Shown here in pieces: positions 22,131 through 31,696 of a DNA stretch of 64,000 nt. The stretch is from Paenibacillus hexagrammi (lineage in GTDB: Bacteria; Bacillota; Bacilli; Paenibacillales; NBRC-103111). The position numbers and the translations under genes were made by a program. The stretch covers positions 3,658,001 to 3,722,000 of the forward strand of contig NZ_CP090978.1 in assembly GCF_021513275.1 (NCBI RefSeq), written 5' to 3'. Within the stretch, counting starts at the first letter, position 1, and each line of letters opens with the position of its first letter. The notes below the pieces were generated by a model. The model worked only from the letters and a program-made list of their open reading frames with translations. It was not told the DNA's origin and did not search any database.

Positions 22131-22759
22131 TCAGGTGCAATATCAGTAAACAGTGTCCATTGATCTTTGAATCCCGCAGCGATAGGGGTTACACCTACCT
22201 TCCGTAACTGCTGACAAACTTGAATAAACTCCGCCCACGTAGCCGGGACCTTAGTTATGCCTGCTTTAGCAAACACATCCTTGTTATAAATAACCCCGAC
22301 TCCATTCACATCAATAGGCATGGCCCAGATCTTCCCGTCGGACGTTTTCACTCCATTAAGATATTTCTCTTGGATCTTATGAATAAAGGGCTGATCGCTT
22401 ACATCCGCTGCATATCCTTTGTCGATAATATCGAGAGAAGAGGAAATCGTATCAATCATATATAAGTCCGGCATATTGTCAGCGACAACTCGCGTACGCA
22501 GCAGGTTCATGTAGTTGCCTCCATCGACACCTACCAAATGAAAATTGACTTCAGGATGAAGTTTGGTGTACATGGCCGTTCCCTGTTCCAACCACCTACG
22601 GGCACCTTCTTCGTCAAAATGATGCAGCCAAGTTATCGTGACTTCTTTGGTATCCGCATGTGACTTCACTTCATTTTGATTGTTTATGGGGCTAGACTGA
22701 CAGCCGATCACCAGACCTAAAGTCAACATTGAAGCGAACAAACGTGCAGGTATCTTCAT
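22131..22759 (-). pseudogene. Truncated sugar-binding lipoprotein (ABC transporter, family 1)
   Basis: The ATG at 22759 (MKIPARLFASMLTL) follows GGAAAGGAC; the lipobox LVIGC marks a lipoprotein. The mature part begins VTITWLHHFDEEGARRW and holds ADNMPDLYMIDT and DGKIWAMPIDVNGVGVIYN, typical of extracellular solute-binding proteins for oligosaccharides. It stops after about 205 residues (FKDQWTLFTDIAPDLL), whereas the family is usually 420-450 residues. The break coincides with the join to the AbfB stub, so the C-terminal lobe is missing and it cannot bind sugar normally. Confidence 0.75.
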
Positions 22760-22860
22760 GAAAGGCAGTCCTTTCCGTTTCTTTCGTTTGCATGATCCCT
22801 TATAGCTACTATTGATTATAGCAGACACCCCCTCATAGCTTCGAGCCATGAAGCCAAAAA

Positions 22861-22895
22861 AGAAAGGGAATTAATCGATGTTAATCCCCTTCCTT
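22861..22895 (-). terminator. Intrinsic terminator of the lplA-like gene
   Basis: On the minus strand AAGGAAGGGGATTAA pairs with TTAATTCCCTTTCTT around an ATCG-containing loop and runs into TTTTTT. It lies about 20 bp after the stop at 22913. Confidence 0.75.
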
Positions 22896-22912
22896 TATGG
22901 GAGCTTGCTAGT

Positions 22913-23608
22913 TTATTTACTGGATTCAACCATTTTCTTAAAGTTGTCGAGCTGCTTCTGCAGCTCCGCCATCACTTTATCATGACCTGCGGCCTTTAGC
23001 TTATCACGGAATTCATTCACCGCTTTTACAGGATCGCCTGCTTTGCCGTATGCAATGGCCGGTGCCATTTGACCAACAACTTGTGTAATGGCAGTCAACT
23101 CATTTTCTACTGGCGCTTTATCAAATACGAATCTTCCGTAAGGATACGGCTTTTTGATTTTATCATAGGAGGCATACAGATCCGCCTTGCCGCTCCAATC
23201 GTTCCCATCCGGAATTTCGTTCTTATCGATACGTCCTCCCCAGAAATCAGAGTAAAAATCATCACGCTGAACATCATAGCCATCCGGACGATAACGTTTG
23301 CCGTCTTTCACCACATATTGAACGCCTTCCAAACCATAGTTGAAAAGGTGATAGATTTCCGGATCCTGGCGAAGTAAATCATACACCATCAATGCACGTT
23401 CCGCATGTTTACTATGCGCTCCGATGGATGTTCCCCCGTGAGTAATCGACATGGAGATCAAGTTATTGCGTGTAGCCGCAAATGGAAAGAACTGCAGATC
23501 GGAGCCCGGCTGAAGTTTATCCATCTTTTGACGTTCGCCCAGGAAGGTCTGGGTATGATGCTGATCGACACCCGACTTGCCGGCTTCGAGCTCGGAGCGG
23601 TTATCGCC
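22913..23608 (-). pseudogene. C-terminal half of an LplA-type sugar-binding lipoprotein, separated by inversion
   Basis: From GDNRSELEAGKSGVDQHHTQ to DNFKKMVESSK the frame is the C-terminal half of a large Paenibacillus-type solute-binding lipoprotein (LplA/DUF3502-like). It has no start of its own. Its first codon, GGC at 23606-23608, fits exactly onto the last codon of the N-terminal half at 24650-25555 on the other strand (...EDVLNYSG | DNRSELEAG...). Together they give 532 residues, a normal length for the family. The usual terminator follows. See the finding on the 1.95-kb inversion. Confidence 0.8.
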
Positions 23609-23651
23609 TTTAAGTATCTCCGGAGAACACACTCTTTTAAGGGGGAACAGG

Positions 23652-24560
23652 ATGGAAACTGCTATAGGTAAGCATCGGGGCAAGGATTTCTCTTCCTCCC
23701 TGGTTCGAACAGTTGGTTATATCACGATAGGATTGTTTGCTCTTGGTTGCGTACTGCCTTTTTTACTTGTATTGGGAACGTCTTTTACAGCCGAGAAGTC
23801 CATTACACTGCATGGATATAATCTATGGCCGAAAGACTTCAGCGTATTCGCGTATAAAATCGTATTCGAGAATCCTCAGATGATCGTCGGTTCTTATGCG
23901 GTTACTTTAGGCATTACCATTGTCGGGACAGCTATTGGATTATTTATCGTGGCGATGACTGGCTACTCGCTGCAGCGTCCTGATTTTCCATATCGCAATC
24001 GGATCTCGTTTTTTATTTACTTCACAACGTTGTTTCAAGGCGGGGTCGTTCCCTTCTACTTGATTATGACTCAGTGGCTGCATCTCAAGGATAATTATTT
24101 GGCTGTATTGCTGCCGGGACTCATGAGTCCGTTTCTGATCATTATGATGAAAAGCTTTGTCAAATCAATACCGCACGCGATTACAGAGTCAGCTAAAATC
24201 GATGGGGCAGGGGATTTCAACATCTTTGCCAAGTTGATTCTGCCCATGACAACGCCGGCACTAGCCACAATCGGTTTGTTCATTGCCTTAGGCTATTGGA
24301 ATGAATGGTACAATTCGATGCTGTTCCTGTCTCCGGACATGAAATACCGTCCGCTGCAGCTATTTTTGTACAACGTGGTGACCAGCGCCGATTTTATCAA
24401 AAATTCTTCGGTATCATCCAACATCCAACCGCGGGATATGCCGCTCGAATCGATGAAAATGGCTACAGCGGTCGTGGCGACCGGACCGGTCATCTTGTTC
24501 TATCCTTTGGTTCAACGCTTCTTTATCCAAGGGATAACCGTAGGAGCGGTGAAAGGTTAG
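23652..24560 (+). CDS. lplC: Sugar ABC transporter permease, LplC type
   Basis: The ATG at 23652 follows AAGGGGGAACAGG, giving 302 residues (METAIGKHRGKDFSSS...). Six membrane segments are visible. The conserved EAA-type loop is present as ITESAKIDGAGDFNIFAKLILP, split here as ITESAKIDGAGD and FNIFAKLILP. It belongs to the CarB/MalG-like permeases that work with LplB and LplA to import oligosaccharides. About 13 bp upstream a TAA at 23637-23639 ends a short frame reading VSPENTLF, which could be the tail of the lost LplB partner. The N-terminal half of the binding protein follows 89 bp downstream, the normal lplB-lplC-lplA order. Confidence 0.9.
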   Translation: METAIGKHRGKDFSSSLVRTVGYITIGLFALGCVLPFLLVLGTSFTAEKSITLHGYNLWPKDFSVFAYKIVFENPQMIVGSYAVTLGITIVGTAIGLFIVAMTGYSLQRPDFPYRNRISFFIYFTTLFQGGVVPFYLIMTQWLHLKDNYLAVLLPGLMSPFLIIMMKSFVKSIPHAITESAKIDGAGDFNIFAKLILPMTTPALATIGLFIALGYWNEWYNSMLFLSPDMKYRPLQLFLYNVVTSADFIKNSSVSSNIQPRDMPLESMKMATAVVATGPVILFYPLVQRFFIQGITVGAVKG

Positions 24561-24649
24561 CTAGTATGAATGTCAGGCGATACAGGTGCGGTGCCTTAGT
24601 CCGCATCTTCGCACATAGATGAACATGATAAGGGAGGCAAAGAGATTTT

Positions 24650-25555
24650 ATGAAAAAGTTCATTGGCAAAATGTTGGGGGTATCCATTGCAGTCATACTA
24701 ACCGCAAATCTTGCAGCTTGCAGCAGTTCAACAGGTGGAACGGATAGTAATAATACGAACAATGACTCAGGCCAACCGGCTGCATCTGATGCAGGAAAAA
24801 GCTCGACCAGCGAGTTTCAAACCATTTCCTACGTCATGCTTGGAGATAAACCGAAAAACGGCCAGTTCGAGAAGGTGATGGAGAAAGTTAATGCGCTCTT
24901 GAAGCAGAAAGCGAATGCAAATCTGGAAGTAAAGTGGGTGGAGTGGGCAGATTGGCAGACCAAATACAATCTCCTGCTAGCCTCCGGGGAACCTCTGGAT
25001 TTGATTACTGTTGCGACGGACTGGTTAGATACTTGGCAAAACTCTCAAAAAGGCGCTTTTATGCCGTTGGACAAATTACTGCCGCAATACGCCCCGTTAA
25101 CCTATAAAGAGGTTCCGCCTGAGGATTGGGCCGAAACCAAATACAATAATCAGATCATGTTGATTCCTGAGGATCATTACACACAGTGGGTGAATCACGG
25201 ATTTTTGTATCGGGGAGATTGGGCGAAGGAATTCGGCATCAACGAACCGATCAAGGATTTTGATGCACTAGGCAAGTATTTACAAGGCGTGAAGGACAAC
25301 AAGCCCGGAGTTATTCCTTGGGATTCCAACGGAACGAACGTAACCACGATCGGCGGGTATGTGAATACGCGCACGGACGCGTTGGAGCTTCCGGTAAGTA
25401 CAGGTTTGTTCCCGCTATTCTATGGTAAATCGTATGATGAGAAGTATACGGCGTACAGCCCGATCTTTGATTCCGTCTTCGAGGACTATGCCAAATTAAT
25501 GAAGGATTGGGGCGACAAGGGTTATTGGAGAGAGGATGTTCTGAACTATTCAGGT
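24650..25555 (+). pseudogene. lplA: N-terminal half of an LplA-type sugar-binding lipoprotein
   Basis: The ATG at 24650 follows AAGGGAGGC; the signal peptide ends in the lipobox LAAC. The mature protein has a low-complexity S/T/N-rich linker and then TISYVMLGDKPKNGQFEKVM and GEPLDLITVATDWLDTW, as in Paenibacillus LplA-like proteins. After NYSG at 25555 the frame leaves the family abruptly and ends at 25609 in sequence that belongs to a GH13 gene on the other strand. The missing C-terminal half is at 22913-23608, inverted. Role if intact: capture of an oligosaccharide for LplC. Confidence 0.85.
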
Positions 25556-26378
25556 TGCCTTCCGTCTCGTGGACGTAATGAATGGCGTCTTCATGAGATA
25601 CGCCGTTAGTTTCCGCTATTGTGACGATATCGTACCGGTCAATTACGTTTGCTTTCATCTCCCGCAAATATTCGTGCAACCCAGGCTGGTTGCTGTAATA
25701 ATGGGAGGCACGCTGATACGCCTCGTCGCTTTCTCCCTCCACGTCAGGAAATGACTGGTTTTTCTTGATATGCGACAGCGCGTCCAATCTGAATCCGTCG
25801 ATGCCTTTGTCGAGCCACCACCTCATGACCGCATATACTTCATGACGGAGCGATTCGTTCTCCCAGTTCAGATCGGGCTGCTCCATTAGGAACAAGTGAA
25901 AATAATAGTCTTCCGTATTCGCGTTGTGCGTCCAAGCCGCCCCACCGAAGATCGACTTCCAGTTCGATGGTTCCTTGCCCGACTGGCCCTCTCTCCAAAT
26001 GAAATAGTCCCGGTAGCGATTGTCCTTCGAAGCACGCGATTCAATGAACCATGGATGCTGATCCGACGTATGGTTCAATACAAAATCGAGGATGACTCTA
26101 ATGTCTCGCGCATGCGCCTCTTCGATCAATAGCTCCATATCTTCCATCGTGCCAAATTCCTTCATGATGGCCAAATAATCGCTGATGTCATAGCCATTAT
26201 CCTTATTGGGAGATTCGAAGACCGGGCAAATCCAGATGATGTCAATCCCCAAGTCCTTCAAGTAATCGAGTTTCGAGACGATGCCTGCCAAATCGCCGAT
26301 GCCGTCTTTGTTGCTGTCCGCGAAGCTGCGAGGATAGATTTGATAGACGACGCTTTCTTTCCACCAAGCTTTATTCAT
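25556..26378 (-). pseudogene. GH13 alpha-glucosidase (oligo-1,6-glucosidase type), 3' half missing
   Basis: From the ATG at 26378 the product MNKAWWKESVVYQIYPRSF matches GH13_31 cytosolic alpha-glucosidases. Present are region I (VLDFVLNHTSDQHPWF), region II with the nucleophile Asp (DGFRLDALSH) and region III with the acid/base Glu (TIAETN). The frame enters foreign DNA after HETEGN at 25556, losing region IV (the transition-state Asp) and the C-terminal domain. Only about 275 of some 560 residues remain, so it should be inactive. It follows the MATE gene on the same strand with a 35-bp gap. Confidence 0.8.
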
Positions 26379-26412
26379 ACCTTGCGCTGTCCCCTTTTGG
26401 TTTCCGAAATAT

Positions 26413-27750
26413 TTATGCGGCAAGAGACTTGGTCTCCCATTTTCTTGCCTTCCATCTTCTCAGCATTAGCAGGCCGCGCAGCCATTCATCGAGCGCAAGG
26501 GCCGCCCAAATGCCTAGGATACCGTACCCCCAATGTATGCCTAGCATATACGATAATGGCACACTGACGAACCAGACGAAGAAGATGCAGATCAAGGATG
26601 TGTACCGGATGTCGCCTGCGCCGCGCAGCGAGCTGGATACGGTCAAATTAAACGCTCTTCCGACTTCCATCAGCACGGTTATGACCAGCATGGCGCGGCA
26701 TAACGACACTAGACCCGAATCGTCCGTATACATCCCCAAAATCGATTTACCAAACAACCATACCGCTAACGATACCGATGCCGATACAAGCGCGGCATTC
26801 CGAAATCCCGTCAGCGCCGTTCGGTACGCCGCGCGCGAATCGCTTTGGCCAACGAGATGGCCGACCATGATCTGAAGCGCTTGGCCCGATGCACTGGCGA
26901 ACAGCGAGATGAACGTGGTCAAATTTTGCACATACACTTTTGCCGACAACGCTTCCGCCCCGAGCATGGCAATGAATACGGTGATGACCATTTGCGAGAT
27001 ATAGATGGAGAGCGACTCTCCCGCCACTGTACTGCCCAGCTTCATGACCTTATAGATCGTCCGCTTGTAACGAAAAATCGCTCGCCAAGCGAGTCCGCCC
27101 TGGAGCTTACCCACCAGGAAGAGCAGCGCAACCAGACCCAAACCTCGGCTAATGACGGTAGAGATAGCCGATCCCTCTACGCCAAGCTCGGGAAAAAACC
27201 AGAGTCCATAGATCAGAAACGCGTTGACGATCGCATGAAAGACGTTAATGCCTACATTCACGTACATCGAGTATCGGGTAAAACCCATGCTCCTGACGAC
27301 GCAAGAAGCGGCGATCAGCAACGCTTGCAACAATGCGGCGCCCCCGACAATGCTCAGGTAGCTGTCGGCATCTTCCCTTAACCCTTGCGGAAGCTGCAGA
27401 CCCGCCAGTAGCGAGTTCGAGAACGCAATGAGGAGCACGCTGACGAACAAGCCGAATGCCGCATTTATCACCAACATTGAAACCGTAACTTCCCCAATCT
27501 TGTCCTTATCGTTTCTCCCGATGAATTGGGATATGAGTGTGCCGGCTCCAATAGCAACACTATTGAACATCACCGTTACCATCAATAGGATCTGATTCGA
27601 GAACCCTACCGCCGCCGCGGCGTTATCAGCGTACCGGCTTAACATCAACGTATCGACGGTGCCCATTAACCGGAAGAAAAGCAATTCTAAAAGTATCGGC
27701 CATGCCATTATGTATAAGGATTTATTAGCATTAATACAATTAGCCTCCAT
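26413..27750 (-). CDS. MATE-family multidrug/Na+ antiporter
   Basis: 445 residues with about twelve membrane segments arranged as two similar halves. The start (MEANCINANKSLYIMAWPIL) and GTVDTLMLSRYADNAAAAVG are typical of MATE proteins, with the second half resuming at SLSIYISQMVITVFIAMLG. MATE proteins export cationic drugs or metabolites in exchange for Na+ or H+; the substrate cannot be told from sequence. The gene is preceded by a LacI-type operator dyad at 27792 and shares its strand with the truncated GH13, so it may once have been in a sugar-regulated unit. Confidence 0.9.
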   Translation of the reverse strand: MEANCINANKSLYIMAWPILLELLFFRLMGTVDTLMLSRYADNAAAAVGFSNQILLMVTVMFNSVAIGAGTLISQFIGRNDKDKIGEVTVSMLVINAAFGLFVSVLLIAFSNSLLAGLQLPQGLREDADSYLSIVGGAALLQALLIAASCVVRSMGFTRYSMYVNVGINVFHAIVNAFLIYGLWFFPELGVEGSAISTVISRGLGLVALLFLVGKLQGGLAWRAIFRYKRTIYKVMKLGSTVAGESLSIYISQMVITVFIAMLGAEALSAKVYVQNLTTFISLFASASGQALQIMVGHLVGQSDSRAAYRTALTGFRNAALVSASVSLAVWLFGKSILGMYTDDSGLVSLCRAMLVITVLMEVGRAFNLTVSSSLRGAGDIRYTSLICIFFVWFVSVPLSYMLGIHWGYGILGIWAALALDEWLRGLLMLRRWKARKWETKSLAA

Positions 27751-27791
27751 CCGTCACGCCTTAAAACTGGTTAGTGTTTTGCTTCGTGCAA

Positions 27792-27807
27792 TCGTTTGCG
27801 CAAACGA
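27792..27807. promoter_or_regulatory. LacI-family-like operator upstream of the MATE gene
   Basis: TCGTTTGCGCAAACGA is a perfect 16-bp palindrome with a central CpG, as required by the hinge helix of LacI/GalR regulators. It lies 42 bp before the MATE start codon. Confidence 0.5.
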
Positions 27808-28022
27808 GTTGAAATAGTGGAACACGCTGTTCACATGATAAGATTAGATTAATAAGCCATTTGCATACAATGTGCGTACGTCTACGCATCGAAGGCAAAA
27901 TAGCTTATTCGAACCTAAGCTCGTTAGATTCCAAACCGATAAAACCCTTAATATCCAAGGATAATATAGTTATACTATTTCTGGAAATTAGTATATACAG
28001 ATCAATTATTTGTTGTCAATTT

Positions 28023-29180
28023 TTATTTTTTTATGAATTTCGCTTTAACTTGCACTTCTTCGTATTCTCCGTCCGACGTTGAGTCCCACGTAACACCACC
28101 CCCAACTCCGAATTCAGCCCACCCCGTCTCGCTATCGAGCCATGCCGTGCGAATCGGCACGTTGAACACGCCCTTGCCATGAGGCGTCATGTATCCTAAT
28201 GCGCCGCAATAAACTTCTCTCGGCGAGCTTTCGAGTTGCTCGATAATTTCCATGGTGCTCCGCTTAGGCGCCCCCGTAACCGAACCGCACGGGAATACGG
28301 CCTGCATGACCTCACGCATCGATAAACGCGACGGCGTCTCTGCCGAAATCGTCGACGTCATCTGGAAGACGGTATTATACGTTTCGATCGCGAACAGCAA
28401 ATCCACCCGCACGCTCCCCATCTTCGAGATGCGTCCGAGATCGCTTCGCAGCAAATCCACGATCATGACGTTCTCCGCCCTGTCTTTCTGCGATTGCGCG
28501 AGTGCCTCCTTATTCCGGCTGTCCGTCTCGGCCGAGTCGCCTCTTCCGATCGTCCCTTTCATCGGACGCGTCTCCAGCCGATTACCGTCCATTCGGACGA
28601 ACAACTCTGGCGACAATGACAACACCCGATACTTGCCCATGTTCAAATAAGCGCTATATGTAGCTTGCTGCCTCTCAAGAAGATGAAGGTAATATGCATA
28701 ATCGTCGCCTTCGAATTGCGCGTGCATGCGGATCGTATAGTTCACCTGATAGGTTGCGCCGGCGCCAATGAAATCTTTGATCGCGCCGATTTTGCTCTCA
28801 TAATCCAACTGGCTTGTATCCTCCTGCCACGCCGTTACCCGGTATCCCACCTCCCGATCGCCCTGCATTGCGGGGCAATCGCCGCTGCTATCACCTTCGT
28901 CGCATGCCGCTTCGAATATGCCGAACCAGCACAACGGCATCCGGTTTCCTTGCTTCACAGTCAGAGACGGATCGAATGCGGGCGCGGCTTCATACGAAAT
29001 ATACCCTGCCGCATAATAGCCACGATCGAGGTATTGCTGTACGTCATCCATCACCTGGTTGACTCGTTCAAGCCGATCGGCTTGCAGTACGATTACCGGA
29101 TCGGCGAACCGCAGTGGTTCCCCTTCGTTTGTGAGATCGAACCGAATATAGATTGGCGCTTCCTGCCGAAGTTCAGACAT
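28023..29180 (-). CDS. pabB: Aminodeoxychorismate synthase component I
   Basis: 385 residues with the chorismate-binding fold. It aminates chorismate to 4-amino-4-deoxychorismate in folate synthesis. The key Lys that separates ADC synthase from anthranilate synthase is present in RPMKGTIGRG, where TrpE has Ala/Ser. Further signatures are DLLRSDLGRI, CGSVTGAPKRSTMEII and the C-terminal FGVGGGVTWDS. Start ATG at 29180 behind GGAGGCTTGTAAGGG. It lies 72 bp downstream of trpE(G), with a terminator-like hairpin between. No separate pabA-type amidotransferase gene is in the window; the subunit must come from elsewhere, or from the GAT domain of the neighbour. Confidence 0.9.
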   Translation of the reverse strand: MSELRQEAPIYIRFDLTNEGEPLRFADPVIVLQADRLERVNQVMDDVQQYLDRGYYAAGYISYEAAPAFDPSLTVKQGNRMPLCWFGIFEAACDEGDSSGDCPAMQGDREVGYRVTAWQEDTSQLDYESKIGAIKDFIGAGATYQVNYTIRMHAQFEGDDYAYYLHLLERQQATYSAYLNMGKYRVLSLSPELFVRMDGNRLETRPMKGTIGRGDSAETDSRNKEALAQSQKDRAENVMIVDLLRSDLGRISKMGSVRVDLLFAIETYNTVFQMTSTISAETPSRLSMREVMQAVFPCGSVTGAPKRSTMEIIEQLESSPREVYCGALGYMTPHGKGVFNVPIRTAWLDSETGWAEFGVGGGVTWDSTSDGEYEEVQVKAKFIKK

Positions 29181-29215
29181 AGTCCCTTACAAGCCTCCGT
29201 TACGATAAAAATAAA

Positions 29216-29243
29216 CCGTCACAGGTAGGGTTACCCATGACGG
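29216..29243 (-). terminator. Hairpin between trpE(G) and pabB
   Basis: On the minus strand CCGTCA pairs with TGACGG around a 16-base loop with some inner pairing and is followed by TTTATTTTTA. It probably terminates most trpE(G) transcripts. Confidence 0.6.
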
Positions 29244-29252
29244 CCGAGTACA

Positions 29253-31427
29253 TTACTGCGGCACGGCCGACAACTGCGCCAGCACGTTGCTGATCATCGT
29301 CATTCCTGCACCTTTGTCGAACGTCAGAATCGATTCCGGATGGAATTGGACCGCTGTTATCGGCAATTCCTTATGCTCGATCGCCATCACGACGCGGTCA
29401 GCCTCCGTCTCCGCCGTTACATGCAGGCAATCCGGCATTTCGGAAACGTAAAGCGAATGGTAACGCCCTACTTGGAAGCTTCCCGGAAGCTCCTTCCACA
29501 GCAGGCTATCGTGCACGACACGAACGTTCGCCGGTTTGCCGTGCTGTGGGTAGCCAAGTACGCCTAGACACCCGCCAAAGTATTCGACGATGCCTTGAAG
29601 GCCTAAGCAAACGCCGAATATCGGCATTTCGTGCCGCAAGCACAGCTCGATCGTCTGATCCAAGCGGAACTGCTCCGGCTTGCCCGGTCCCGGGGACAAC
29701 ACAACCATATCGAAGCGTTCGCCCGAAGCCAGCATTTCGCGCGCTATCGGCGATCGCAGCGTATGCACCTGGGCGCCGCATTGACGGAAATAGCTCGCCA
29801 GCGTATGGACGAACGAATCCTCGTGGTCAACGAGTAGAATTTTCTTCCCTCTACCTACCTGCTCGACCGACTCAAGCGTCCGGCTAAGCGCCTTGCGTTT
29901 GCCGCGAATCACGTCGATAAGCGCCGCTGCCTTCACAAGCGTTTCCTGCTCCTCCTCCTCGGGAATTGAATCGTAGAGTAAGGTAGCACCGACCCGAATT
30001 TCGGCAATGCTGTCTTGGATTCGGATCGTTCGGAGCGTCAAGCCCGTATTTAAGTTGCCGTTAAAGGCGTAGTAACCGACTGCGCCGCCATACCATTTGC
30101 GCGGCGAATCCTCGTGATTCTCAATCCATGTAACGGCCGCTCGCTTAGGCGCACCGGTAATCGTTACCGCCCACATGTGAGTCATGAACGCGTCTAGTGA
30201 ATCGAATTGAGGATCCATCGTACCTTCGACATGGTCGACCGTATGAATCAGATGCGAGTAAATCTCAAGCTGACGCCTGCCGATGACTTCGACGGAGCCG
30301 GGGATACAGATTCTGGACTTGTCGTTGCGGTCGACGTCGGTGCACATCGTAAGCTCCGCTTCGTCCTTCGTCGAATTAAGCAGCGTGCGAATCTGCTCGG
30401 AATCCTCGATAGCGGACGCGCCGCGCTTAATCGTGCCCGAGATCGGGCACGTCTCGACCCGATTCCCTTCTACGCGAACATACATTTCCGGCGACGTTCC
30501 GACCAAATATTCATTGCCAAGATTGACGATGAAACAATAAGGGCTTGGATTGATTTCCGTTAATTTCAAGAAAATATCCGAAGCGGCCTCCGTGCAGCGC
30601 TCTTGCAACGTATGCGACGGCACGACCTCGAACAAATCTCCAACCTTGAATGCTTTGATCGCTTCGTCCACGAGCTTCGCGTACATCCCTTCACGGAACG
30701 GTTGGATTGCCGTTTCATCGCTAATATTGCGAACCGTCGGTTGTCCCGTGCACGGCAACGACTCAGTCGTCTGCCCATCGAACACAAAATCGTAAGCAAT
30801 CCGATACGCGCACGTCATCTGATGGTCCACAACGGTCAATTCATCTGGTAAGTATAGCACCATGTCCGGCTGCTCGCCATTGCGCGCATGTTTCAACTCG
30901 ATCGGCTCGAATTGAAAAATCAAATCGTAAGCGAACGCGCCATAAAGCCCAAGATGGGAATCTTCTTCGGAGTAGAAGGATTCCTTAATCACGCGCATGA
31001 CGGAGAACAGCGATGTCTGTTGCGTCCTTTGCTCTTCATATACGACCGATCCGCCGGCAATTATCCGGCCCGTAATGATGTCGCCGTCTCGCGTTACGTC
31101 GGCATCTTTCATGACCGACAATGAACGCTCTAGATATTGCAACAAAATAGACCCGCGCTCATTAAGCGCCGTTACCGTAAAAACCTTTCCGGACGAGCGA
31201 ATCTCGATCGGTGGGTTAATGAATCCAATATCCCAGCGTGAATAGCGCCCGGGGTATTCATAACGGCTCGTGAAAAGCGCGCCTTTATTCGTATCAATGG
31301 CTTTTAGAATTGGTTGGGTCGCTTCATCGACGTTCAGGAACTCGATTCTGCGTTTAATCGTCATGCCTTCGGACGGAGAATAGTAATGGATTTGGGGCTG
31401 TTGAATGGACATAAACGGTGATTTCAA
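29253..31427 (-). CDS. trpE(G): Fused anthranilate synthase TrpE(G) (component I plus glutamine amidotransferase)
   Basis: 724 residues. TTG at 31427 follows AAGGAGG by six bases. Residues about 1-510 are a TrpE-type chorismate-binding domain with PISGTIKRG and DRNDKSRIC. Residues about 525-715 are a class I amidotransferase with the catalytic Cys in FGVCLGLQG and the His-Glu pair in QFHPES. The N-terminal SRYEYPGRYSRWDIGF resembles the fused rhizobial TrpE(G) enzymes more than PhzE. The reaction is chorismate plus glutamine to anthranilate, the first step of tryptophan synthesis. No other trp genes are in the window. Fusion is unusual for Firmicutes, where trpE and trpG are normally separate. 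PhzE-like activity is a less likely alternative. Confidence 0.85.
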   Translation of the reverse strand: MKSPFMSIQQPQIHYYSPSEGMTIKRRIEFLNVDEATQPILKAIDTNKGALFTSRYEYPGRYSRWDIGFINPPIEIRSSGKVFTVTALNERGSILLQYLERSLSVMKDADVTRDGDIITGRIIAGGSVVYEEQRTQQTSLFSVMRVIKESFYSEEDSHLGLYGAFAYDLIFQFEPIELKHARNGEQPDMVLYLPDELTVVDHQMTCAYRIAYDFVFDGQTTESLPCTGQPTVRNISDETAIQPFREGMYAKLVDEAIKAFKVGDLFEVVPSHTLQERCTEAASDIFLKLTEINPSPYCFIVNLGNEYLVGTSPEMYVRVEGNRVETCPISGTIKRGASAIEDSEQIRTLLNSTKDEAELTMCTDVDRNDKSRICIPGSVEVIGRRQLEIYSHLIHTVDHVEGTMDPQFDSLDAFMTHMWAVTITGAPKRAAVTWIENHEDSPRKWYGGAVGYYAFNGNLNTGLTLRTIRIQDSIAEIRVGATLLYDSIPEEEEQETLVKAAALIDVIRGKRKALSRTLESVEQVGRGKKILLVDHEDSFVHTLASYFRQCGAQVHTLRSPIAREMLASGERFDMVVLSPGPGKPEQFRLDQTIELCLRHEMPIFGVCLGLQGIVEYFGGCLGVLGYPQHGKPANVRVVHDSLLWKELPGSFQVGRYHSLYVSEMPDCLHVTAETEADRVVMAIEHKELPITAVQFHPESILTFDKGAGMTMISNVLAQLSAVPQ

Positions 31428-31500
31428 AGCGTTTCCTCCTTATGCTAGAGGAACAGGGGAAAGAACGGGATAGGTCGCTAATAGGGGCAACGCAAATAAA

Positions 31501-31552
31501 AGCTCTCGGCTCCGCTCATTCTAACTTACCTGTCTCTACTCAATCTACAAGC
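31501..31552 (-). promoter_or_regulatory. Leader with TRAP-like NAG triplets upstream of trpE(G)
   Basis: In the predicted trpE(G) leader the minus strand carries UAG, GAG, UAG, CAG, AAG, UAG, GAG, GAG and GAG, mostly 2-3 bases apart. TRAP binds about eleven (G/U)AG repeats with that spacing. The array is shorter and imperfect, and I see no partner terminator, so this is only a candidate. Confidence 0.3.
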
Positions 31553-31584
31553 ACAGCCGCTACCGGCCTTGCCTTGTCCCACTG

Positions 31585-31613
31585 ACTATAGCACAGCTGT
31601 ATAAAAATGTCAA
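31585..31613 (-). promoter_or_regulatory. SigA-type promoter of trpE(G)
   Basis: On the minus strand TTGACA (31608-31613) and TATAGT (31585-31590) are separated by 17 bp. This leaves a leader of about 150 bases before the TTG start. Confidence 0.8.
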
Positions 31614-31696
31614 AGGAGTTATATTTCTGTGTGAAGTATCAAAAAAGAAGATCTATTAATAGCATAAAAACCTCCATTTAGCAGCTGCAGGCTTGT

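Noticed and set aside
23607..25555. Phase-variable invertible element
   Set aside because: No inverted repeats longer than a few bases and no invertase gene are visible at the ends, so a site-specific switch is not supported.
26379..26423. Upstream start of the GH13 frame at 26423
   Set aside because: It would overlap the MATE stop and lacks homology; MNKAWWKES at 26378 is the typical GH13_31 start.
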